A DNA stretch of 64,000 nt from the NCBI GenBank assembly GCA_037783415.1, contig JAZGTN010000029.1, forward strand, positions 3,057,501 through 3,121,500, in the 5' to 3' direction. A program made the position numbers and the translations under genes. This stretch comes from Leptasterias polaris (lineage: Eukaryota > Echinodermata > Asteroidea > Forcipulatida > Asteriidae). The notes below the pieces were generated by a model, which searched no databases, was not told the origin of the DNA, and was given only the letters and a program-made list of their open reading frames with translations. Position 1 is the first letter of the stretch; every line of letters starts with the position of its first letter. Of this stretch, positions 56,701-64,000 are shown piece by piece.

Positions 56701-59700
56701 TGTCCTGTGAGTTATGTCGGTCTGAAAAACTGCCAGAGAAAAGGTGTTCATCGACACCTAATTCTTATTTTGACACATACCAAATAAGAACAAAATCAAC
56801 ATACACAAAATGAAACAATTGTTTGGTGTTTTCGTAAAAACGTGAACGCCTAATATGATGAAATTTTCATAGATTTGCTGTACGAAATGTTTATTGAAAT
56901 TTAGAAAGTTGGAATAAATTTTCATTTGACTACTTCTTTAGCCTGGTATCAGAATACCGGTGCGTCCGGAACAAACTTACCCCAGCGGATATATCAGGCA
57001 TTGCCGTTATAAACTCCGGTAGGGTTCCGGCCGGAGCATCCACCTGCGAATACTGCATCTTGTACGCCGTGATAGATCCGCGGGCCTGTACGGGTGGTTC
57101 CCAGGATAGCTGGGCCAGGATCTGAGAGCTGTTCGCCTGCTGCCGGCAGAGAGTGTCTAAGCGAGGCTTGATGGGTGCCCCAGCGTACTGCACCTCTGTT
57201 GAATTGGAAACCGAAACTTATTAAGAAACTATTGAAGCTTTGAGGAAGGCACTCGCATGTGAAAAATACCAGGAGAGATAAATATTCGGCTCAGGTCAAC
57301 TATAAAAGTACCTTCAAGTATTGAAATCAATATCTGTAGGCCTGCATATACTTGTGTATAATTTTTATTAGATAAGATCTTTTGAATGTGGGAGGAAAAC
57401 TGGGGAAACCCATGGGACCATGTAGGGACTGAAAACCCAATCAACATGCATGGCTGCAGTCCAAGGTGGGATTCGATCTGGGGGTCTATATGCAGATGTG
57501 ACAGGCAGGAAAAAAACCAAATGGGCCGACCTGATCCTCAAATTGTATCTAGTAATTATTTACGTTTACGATATATTTACGATATGTCATCTTTCGATTA
57601 TTTTAGCAAAATTTCTTTCAAAATTTAGTTCATAGTCTTCAGTCCATACTGATGAAAAAACCCCCAAATAATCAAAATTATGTATTTATTTAAAACCATT
57701 AACGAGGGTGACCCATCCAGCACAGCTGATCATTTGGGGCCCTCACATAATATAAAAGAAAAAAACCCAAGGCCATCAAAGATAAAAAACAAAAAACGAC
57801 AGGACTTGGCAGAAGGTGTGTAAAAAGGGAAATAAAAAAACTAATAATGTACAAAAGGCCTATAATTAAAGGACAAATGGACGAAATAAAACATCCAAAC
57901 AGCAAATCACACAAAAAGTATAGGAGAATAAAAATTAAAGGAATACGAGCGCCCCCATCCTCCCGAATGCAGATCATAAATTATTTACAAGCCAACAGCC
58001 CGGGCAAAGCACAGGTAAGCGGTTGATCAATAATACTTGTAGATATTTGCTCATTTGTACTTTCACTTGCGATATTATTGTGATATTATTATTGTTTGCA
58101 GAGAAGCCAGATTCACGATTCGCACAAAATATCATAATCTACTTCTCCGACCGGTCATCTACTTTGGCGCCCTCTGCTGTACATAATCGGCAAACTTACC
58201 AGCAGTTCGGCAAAATTCTTTGTCCTCGGTTGCCTGAAAGCAGTCTGCAAAACAATTACAGTTAAATCAAACGTTTTACACTAGATAACGTGTTGTTAAA
58301 ACTACAATAACACCAAGATCAAAACAGAGAGATTTTTGTTTACATAAATAATGTAGAGACACGGGTAAGGGGCCGGTTCTGTGATTGAAAAGGACAAGCA
58401 TTCACTAAAATACTACACAGCAAAAGCCACACGTTGACGTCTAAAATATAGAATGATCTCTACACTTGAATTGATTTTAATACAAATACCACAACACCGT
58501 CAAAAGGTCAAAACAAGGCTGGCTACATCAATACCAATTCAACTAGCCCTAAAAGTTACAATAATTTTTTGATAAAATAAATATGAACTAAACACAAAAC
58601 AATACTCACAGGGAGCTCTGGACATTATTCCTCCCAAGCAAACAGTATTCGGAGCAGAGAAATAATCCCCACGAATATTAGAGAGAAATACCCACAGAGA
58701 GTAAAATAGTGTGCTTTTCCTCGCTCAGAGCTTATGGAAAAGAGAAAGGTCCAAAGTTTGCGGACACAAACTTTAAGTTTTTACAGTAAATACGCAAAAT
58801 AAGAAAGTTGCCCAAGTAAGATTGAGGGCGCACTTGTGTTCACTACACTAATCAAAGAAGAACTGGAAACAGTAGGTCCAAGAATTGTGGAAAAGCAATC
58901 TTACCAGATGTACCGAATCCTTTAGCTACTACGACTAGAGACTTCGAGAGAGCGGTGCGGTTGACTACGAAAATCTGAAAGTGACAAATCAAAGCCAACG
59001 TCAACAGCTGGAAACACAACACTACGGAGAACGAAAATTGCATAACATTCCTGTTTTCCCATTTTATCAAGGTGTGTTCCCTCCACATATCCCATTTAAT
59101 AATCTATATCCACCTAAGTATAACTAAATCTGCTTGCTAGACTGTTGCACAAGAAAGTTGGCAAGAATGATTCGTCAGTCGCCGCCTACTAGAAAATTAT
59201 TGCGCCGTATTGTTCGCCTTAGAGTTAGATCCTCTCGTAAAGTGGCTACACACACTCCACGTGCCTCAAACTCGAGGCAGAGGAATCGCCCTTACACATA
59301 TTCTAGTAGCTCACTATTCCCTTTGGTCAGAAGTCCCCTCCACCCCCAAAAAATCCCCAAACAAAAACAACTTCTGAAGATTTATACAGATTCCCGGAAG
59401 ACATTGAGGACCCAATGGGAAAGGAGGGGGGGGGGGGGGGGGGGGAAGGCTGTAGCACATTGCGCACCAAACGTTTTGCTTCAACATATTTTTAAAACAT
59501 TATTCGCGTCCAAACAGTAAGATTCAAAAGCACCGATATTGTCCAGATCTTTCTCTCATGACATGCTTCGAATGTGTGCCAAATTTCATGCTTGTATCGT
59601 CAAAGGCACAATTCCCCCAATATTTTCCCCTATCTGCCCCATTATAACTTGAGAACAGCTAGAAACTGGAACAACAACGAAGAATTGTTTTACGGGTTAG

Positions 59701-62700
59701 AGGATCACGACACTGAATAAGAGAGCGGTCGATCAGCTGTAACCCCCCCCCCCGCCCGCCCGCCCGCAGAGAGCGTTCTCTTTTGACTCACCCTGAATTC
59801 GTACAGGAACCCGAAGTCCAATCCACTGAACACAAACTCCTCTGTCCCCTGTTTTAAAATTAAAGACATAAATTAAAAATGGTAAAATGTGTGAAACATA
59901 GTTTCATAGTTTGTCTCATACAGACGCTGGTTCGGAATACTGAATCCAACTTACGACAACAGTTTCTCTCTCCTCTATTTGGCATAATTGAGGCGGCTGA
60001 AACGACGGCATCCGAATCACGCTGACTGCATAAGCGCCATCAGCGCCAAGAGCTACAACAAAAACCAAAAACACCACAATGAAAACAATAATGTACGTTA
60101 CGTAACATTCTTGCACAAGTTGCATACTTCCACACGGTGATTAGCCGTTTAATACTTTGCTTTTCTTCAAACCTATGGCCCTCTATTGCCCTCCACATTC
60201 AATGAATTTCTGACTTCATAGGCCTATAATCTTGCCCGACTGCCCCTATTGAGTGACTGTACTGAAATAACACAAAAACGTAACAAAACTAAGGCCTCTT
60301 TGGAAACCACGGTTTGGGCAGGGGGGGGGGGGGGGGGGGGGTTCGGAAGGGGTGTTGCGCAATCATTTGCGATCGCTGTTTGGGTACACTCCATTTTAAA
60401 AATAGGTAATGACCATTAAAAAACAAAAAGAAATCCATGTATACCGTTAAAATTCTCTCTTTATCAGCACTGAAAACATAACAGTGTATATCGTAAGAGT
60501 ATTTTCAATTGTTGAGATGCTTAATTTTAAATAAAGTGCGTAAAAATATTATCGAAAATTTTCCGTTGGTTTATTGCAGCGGCTAACGTGTATGAATGGG
60601 TCCAGGTGGGAATTTCGTTACAAATGGTCTCCCCTAAAATGGCTACAAATATCGACATAATGTGAAAAAATTTATCGTTCCATTAACGTAATATTTAGGA
60701 ATAGATCTTTCATTCCTGAAAGTTTAATCAAAATCCCTCGGTACATCCTCTAGATATTTGACGATTTATTAAAATTTTTTTTTGGAGAGAATGGATACCG
60801 CCAATACTTAGTTTGCGTTCAAACGAGCTCTGTTGACGGACGGGAACATTTGCCGCAGGTAATTGTAATTCTGAGGCAACATACACATCTTAAACAGATA
60901 TGTTATACATGTCGTTTAGGTTAAATATATGTTGTTTATTAAATAGTTAATTTACTGAAGCAGTTGGCAAGGCAAAAAAAAACAATTTACAAATGTTTTC
61001 TGGTGTAAAGATTTTGTGAATTTACAACATTTGAAGATAACAATACCCTCTGATAAAATGGACTCGTCCAGGCAGTCTCAACGAACGGCGTAGTCTTGGT
61101 GCAAGACGTCCCTGTTCTGTGTTTCCACGATCCGCCCCATTACAAATTGCCGCCAATAGAGGGCGCTATCATTCCACGAACCCGCTATCACCCACGAACC
61201 GCTATCACAGGAACGTCTTGGGAATCTCGTCGAGTATCACGTGATACAATCGCTGTGACCTATATCTGCATATTCACATTGAGGTCACAACGGCAATACG
61301 CAAGCGTACGAACACAAATTTTAAGCCGCATAACGACCACAACAGACTGGGCACGTCATGTCAGCTGCTGTAAAATGTAGCAGACGAAATTGTATGGTCT
61401 ACTATACTGACTGACACACTGTGTGCTGTTCTGTGTAGCTAGGACGGTCGGCCTCTTTCGTGATTTTTTGCAATTATGACGGCTAACTTTGCTGGCGAAT
61501 AATGGCCTCGCGATACTCATCACACCGTACGAAAAAGGGCGGATGGTGTATAGTTTGTAACCGGCAGCTAGTAACCTGTAAGAGTTACGCCACCTTACTA
61601 ACGAAAGCCAAGAAAAGGGCTTCATCAAAGATTTAAGTTAGATTGTCGGCGAGGTGATCGAACCATATCTGTTTCACAATATTGGTACTGTCTGCCTCAA
61701 ATAATCAAAATTCACATTTCCCTTAAGTACACACTCAATGTTGGAGTATGATGGGTTGAGGAAGCTGTCAAGTAGAAATGGTGTTCCATATGTGCCACTC
61801 CTTTCCGTCGCCTTTTCAATTTTGTCCGTCGCCTTTTCAATTTTGTCCGTCGCCTTTTCAATTTTGTCCGTCGCCTTTTCAATTTTTTCTGTCGCCTTTT
61901 CAATTTTGTCCGTCGCCTTTTCAATTTTGTCCGTCGCCTTTTCAATTTTGTCCGTCGCCTTTTAAATTTTTTCCGTCGCCTTTTCAATTTTTTTCGTCGC
62001 CTTTTCAATTTTTTCCTTCGCCTTTTCAATTTTGTCCGTCACCTTTTCAATTTTTTCCGTCGCCTTTTCAATTTTTTTCGTCGCCTTTTCAATTTTTTCC
62101 TTCGCCTTTTCAATTTTGTCCGTCGCCTTTTCAATTTTTTCCGTCGCCTTTTCAATTTTTTCCGTGGGTTTTTCCACGTGACTACCAGGTGACTATCACA
62201 TGATTCTGAAATTGAAAAGGCGACGGAAAAATTTAAAAGGCGAGGGAAAAAATTGAAAAGGCGACAGACAAAATTGAAAAGGCGAGAGAAAAAATTGAAA
62301 AGGCGACAGACAAAATTGAAAAGTCAAAAGGCGACAGACAAAATTTAAAAGGCGACGGACAAAATGGAAAAGGCGACAGAAAGGAGTGGCACATATGGAA
62401 CACCATGGTTCGGGTTAATGTTTACAATTTTGCAATGACAGGTAACTACTCAATGAATGAAATGCACAGTTGTTTTTATTTATTTATTTTATTAATACAG
62501 ATCCAAACACAAAAAACCTGTTCACACTTAGTCATTTTGTAGTTTTAAAATCATCACCACCCAAGTATACACAAATACAGTTAAAAATAAGAACGATATT
62601 TCATGTAAGGTTATACTATCAAGAATATTACTATACTATAACTTTCTATTACTTTAACTGTCAACTTTTACGGCACGCTCCGCCATTACGCAAACGACAG

Positions 62701-63844
62701 CAAAATACTAGTTACTACCATAAAATAATAGCTCTATGGTAATACTACGTACACACGCGGGTGTCGATTGACGGCGACAAGTTCCATTCATTTTCCCCAC
62801 ACACGATTCCATGTGCAGCCACAGTACAATAATAGAGATCAGTGGTTCACAAACGCGGCAGGTACTAGACTGATCACGTGATTTCTTTCTTGCAAAGAAT
62901 TATGCAAATTTCTACGTCACAGCGGAATGTCCCTGGAATTTTCCAGGCAGTTTGACGAGATTCCCAAGACGTTCCTGTGATAGCGGTTCGTGGAATGATA
63001 GCGCCCTCTATTGGCGGCAATTTGTAATGGGGCGGATCGTGGAAATACAGAACAGGGACGTCTTGCACCAAGACTACGAACGGCGCAGCGGAGAGCAACC
63101 GTAAATTCAAATAGTGTGTACTGTGCATACACACACATCCGTTTGTACGTGGGGAGCTTCGACCAGTTCACGTCGCGATGGTCGAATGAGATTATTTTCA
63201 ACGTAGGTGGCGCGCTGGTGGCGCTACCCCATCCGCCCCCCACTGGGTTTGGGCTTGGGCCTAGGTTCCGTCAGTCATTTGGGAAAGTGTGAGTTTTCAT
63301 GACGGGAGTTCAATCAGGTGGACGGAGCCCTAGCTCATAAAGCCCTAGACTTGATTTCAAGTCTGAGATCGCGGTTATTTCTCTGCATCAGCCACGCAAA
63401 ATTCCCCCGCAGATTTGCTACCACGCGCTCTAACTCGCAGTGATCGTAGGTTAAAGACGGACGTTAATCCACAAGAGGGCGTTATTTTAGGCAATAATGT
63501 ATTGGCTATCAGGTATACTAAAAACCACGATCACAGACTTGGAACCAAGTCTAATAAAGCCCAAGCCCAAGGCATCATTTCGAAAAGGTCCTAGGCTATG
63601 TTACACTACAACTTACTGCTACCACACCTAAAATAGGAAAGGACATAATGCATATTCATGATAATTGGTTTGAAATAACATAATTAGACCAAAGACATGA
63701 TATAATTGTGTTTATTACTTGGTGGTCTTTCCCACGTAAGCCTCGCTGAGACGCTCCAAAGTTTCCGCCCCAGGGTGGCGTCACTCCTGTCAACCCTGTT
63801 CACCGTGGACATCTCGACATTGATACTCGCTTCGTTCACGTCAG
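53376..63844 (-). CDS. Anosmin-1-like FN3 type I membrane protein, 3' nine exons (5' end outside window)
   Basis: Exons 63844-63719, 60052-59955, 59848-59792, 58974-58905, 58244-58200, 57195-56981, 56059-56003, 54905-54833 and 53791-53376 join in phase to about 385 codons. Order: SARLTWERPP opening an FN3 domain, GAYAVSVIRM, PPQLCQIEE, FVFSGLDFGFLYEFRIFVVN; a linker with SDCFQATEDKEFC; a second FN3 (AQLSWEPPVQARGSITAYKM, ELFDLTRGTSYTLLISAF); a Thr/Pro-rich stalk; a helix IAVAACLVSLGIICAVVLFV at about 53463-53540; and a 28-residue basic tail. The FN3 pair with a cysteine before strand C' and a C-x(10)-C linker resembles FN3-3/FN3-4 of anosmin-1 (ANOS1/KAL1), a secreted extracellular-matrix protein that guides neurons and interacts with heparan sulfate and FGF receptors. 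A C-terminal membrane anchor is not part of vertebrate anosmin. N-glycosylation sequons NRT, NSS and NAT are present. FN3 and membrane topology are sure; the anosmin link is moderate. Any WAP domain would lie to the right of the window. Confidence 0.8.
54833..54905 (-). CDS. FN3-gene exon viii (73 bp)
   Basis: Acceptor TTTATGTGCAG, donor GTTGGT (weak). ISAFVILDGTFNEGLEVEL then NFQTT, the F-G strands; phase 0 in, 1 out. Confidence 0.8.
55268..55413. mobile_element. MITE in FN3-gene intron
   Basis: AATGGGGGACTTTTGGGATGC and GCTGGCAGCAGAATTACCAGGTAAAT at the left are mirrored by AATTTACCTGGAGCGG, GTCTGCTGCCACCTAGTG and CAAAGTCTCCCATT at the right. About 146 bp, no coding capacity. Confidence 0.82.
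55688..55808 (+). repeat. Hammerhead-like repeat core, copy 3, inside a long hairpin
   Basis: TCCTGAAGACGATCAGAGCA then TACTGATCGAAACGGGTTCT: a CTGAAGA core, one spacer base, a perfect GATCAG/CTGATC hairpin, and GAAACG. The core sits in the loop of a larger stem, GGTTCTGTAAAGAACCAGTG plus GTTTGA against TCAAACCACCGGTTC plus CAGAACC. It is the best preserved of three copies (28383, 31433). Ribozyme activity is a hypothesis. Confidence 0.55.
56003..56059 (-). CDS. FN3-gene exon vii (57 bp)
   Basis: Acceptor TTTTTTTGAAG, donor GTAAGT. GRVHTELFDLTRGTSYTLL, the E-F strands of the second FN3; phase 0 in and out. Confidence 0.82.
56981..57195 (-). CDS. FN3-gene exon vi
   Basis: Acceptor CAATTCAACAG, donor GTAAGT. 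Encodes VQYAGAPIKPRLDTLCR, ILAQLSWEPPVQARG and the following strands to MPDISAG; phase 1 in, 0 out. Confidence 0.88.
57380..57500 (-). mobile_element. tRNA-derived SINE (GGTTCGAATCCCACC family), copy 3
   Basis: TGGGAGGAAAACTGGGGAAACC, CATGTAGGGACTGAAAACCC and the box-B complement GGTGGGATTCGATCTGGGGG are the complement of the 9.9-kb copy. Confidence 0.65.
58200..58244 (-). CDS. FN3-gene exon v (45-bp microexon)
   Basis: Acceptor GTTTTGCAG, donor GTAAGT. Encodes the cysteine-paired linker DCFQATEDKEFCRTA between the two FN3 domains; phase 1 in and out. Confidence 0.82.
58905..58974 (-). CDS. FN3-gene exon iv (70 bp)
   Basis: Acceptor GTCACTTTCAG, donor GTAAGA. Encodes IFVVNRTALSKSLVVVAKGF, the F-G strands and a sequon; phase 0 in, 1 out. 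Confidence 0.82.
59426..59445. repeat. Poly-G run (20)
   Basis: Twenty consecutive G in an intron of the FN3 gene. Three such G/C-rich runs lie within 1 kb here (also 59744 and 60321). Confidence 0.9.
59792..59848 (-). CDS. FN3-gene exon iii (57 bp)
   Basis: Acceptor TTTTAAAACAG, donor GTGAGT. Nineteen codons GTEEFVFSGLDFGFLYEFR, the E-F strand region with the FN3 tyrosine-corner-like LDFGFLYEF. Confidence 0.85.
59955..60052 (-). CDS. FN3-gene exon ii
   Basis: Acceptor TTTTTGTTGTAG, donor GTAAGT. Encodes LGADGAYAVSVIRM and PPQLCQIEERETVV; phase 1 in, 0 out. Confidence 0.82.
60321..60341. repeat. Poly-G run (21)
   Basis: Twenty-one consecutive G in an intron of the FN3 gene. Confidence 0.9.
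60345..61085. other. FN3-gene intron: no feature seen
   Basis: AT-rich intron sequence before the inverted 160-bp repeat at 61.09 kb. Confidence 0.3.
61088..61250 (+). repeat. Left arm of a 2-kb inverted pair
   Basis: TAGTCTTGGTGCAAGACGTC, CACGATCCGCCCCATTACAA, TTGCCGCCAATAGAGGGCGC and CAGGAACGTCTTGGGAATCT are all present complemented at 62925-63085. This copy has an additional small duplication (CACGAACCCGCTATCAC / CACGAACCGCTATCAC). Similarity fades out past CGCTGTGACC. Confidence 0.88.
61778..62406. mobile_element. Foldback element C with 21-bp satellite arms
   Basis: Ends ATGGTGTTCCATATGTGCCACTCCTTTC and its complement (62379-62406). The left arm (61805-62165) is about seventeen copies of a 21-bp unit CCGTCGCCTTTTCAATTTTGT. 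The right arm (62212-62380) holds fewer, more variable complementary units. The short centre is about 50 bp (CCACGTGACTACCAGGTGAC). Because 21 is a multiple of three, long meaningless open frames run through both strands. No target duplication was recognised. The terminus TGGTGTTC-ATA is shared with foldback element B. Confidence 0.88.
62925..63085 (-). repeat. Right arm of the 2-kb inverted pair
   Basis: Complement of 61088-61250. The two arms enclose foldback element C, giving an inverted repeat within an inverted repeat. A third, solo copy is at 10322. Confidence 0.88.
63337..63562 (+). mobile_element. Hairpin-ended MITE (TAGACTTG family), complete, 9-bp target duplication
   Basis: Element 63346-63553, starting TAGACTTGATTTCAAGTCTG and ending CAGACTTGGAACCAAGTCTA. 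Each end is itself a hairpin. Exact direct repeats ATAAAGCCC flank it at 63337-63345 and 63554-63562. It sits about 160 bp past the donor of the first visible FN3-gene exon, inside the intron. Confidence 0.92.
63719..63844 (-). CDS. FN3-gene exon i (first visible)
   Basis: Acceptor TTATTTTCAG, donor GTAATA (weak), phase 1 in and out. Encodes ADVNEASINVEMSTV and SVSARLTWERPP, the A-B strands of an FN3 domain. The upstream exon is outside the window. Confidence 0.75.
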
Positions 63845-64000
63845 CTGAAAATAATTAATCATAAAATGGTTCAGAATTTATCATGTTTCTCGGGGAAAAT
63901 ATATTCGATTACAAAATTGATATTATTTTAATTTTAAAAGTTGAATACTATCCAACATAACTCAGTAGGGATGCAGTATATGACAAAGTCACTTTAATCG

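Noticed and set aside
59134..59520. Arg-rich 128-residue plus frame
   Set aside because: Contains the 20-base G run, lies in an FN3-gene intron on the other strand, and matches no family.
61712..62203. Long frames rich in KLKRRRTK (minus) and FQFCPSP (plus)
   Set aside because: They are translations of the 21-bp satellite of foldback element C; the period is a multiple of three, so any frame stays open. No start context, splice sites or domain.

Overview
This is eukaryotic, intron-rich, AT-leaning nuclear DNA with no prokaryotic features. The predicted proteins look deuterostome. The dispersed repeats point the same way: short inverted-repeat elements beginning AAAGGCACTGAACATG..., tRNA-derived SINEs, and foldback elements with satellite arms like the TU elements of sea urchins. 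I infer an echinoderm, perhaps a sea star, but no marker here fixes the species.

Three protein-coding genes can be rebuilt with matching splice sites and reading phase. (1) 6157-8885, minus strand: a complete three-exon SLC10-type (bile acid / sulfated steroid carrier family) membrane protein of 322 residues. (2) 13695-38791, plus strand: a complete five-exon single-START-domain protein of 210 residues, close to the STARD4/5/6 group, spread over 25 kb of introns. (3) 53376-63844 and beyond the right edge, minus strand: the last nine coding exons of a fibronectin-type-III receptor-like protein. Its two FN3 domains and linker cysteines resemble the C-terminal half of anosmin-1, but it ends in a Thr/Pro-rich stalk, a transmembrane helix and a short basic tail. 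Genes 1 and 2 are divergent, about 4.8 kb apart. Genes 2 and 3 converge on a 14.6 kb gene-free, repeat-rich stretch.

Most of the rest is repeats. There are three large foldback (inverted-repeat) elements whose arms are built from tandem satellites (1033-2113; 7222-8126 inside an SLC10 intron; 61778-62406 inside an intron of the FN3 gene). The last two share their terminal sequence. There are also many MITE-like elements, including one family with self-complementary ends and exact 9-bp target duplications. Other repeats are tRNA-derived SINEs, hammerhead-ribozyme-like repeat cores, several minisatellites (one of GGGTCA/TGACCC palindromes just upstream of START exon 2), small pieces of non-LTR retrotransposon, and a dozen poly-G or poly-C runs of 12-24 bases.

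The regions without genes are described where a repeat or signal could be seen. Long open frames inside the satellites are artefacts of repeat periodicity and are not called as genes.
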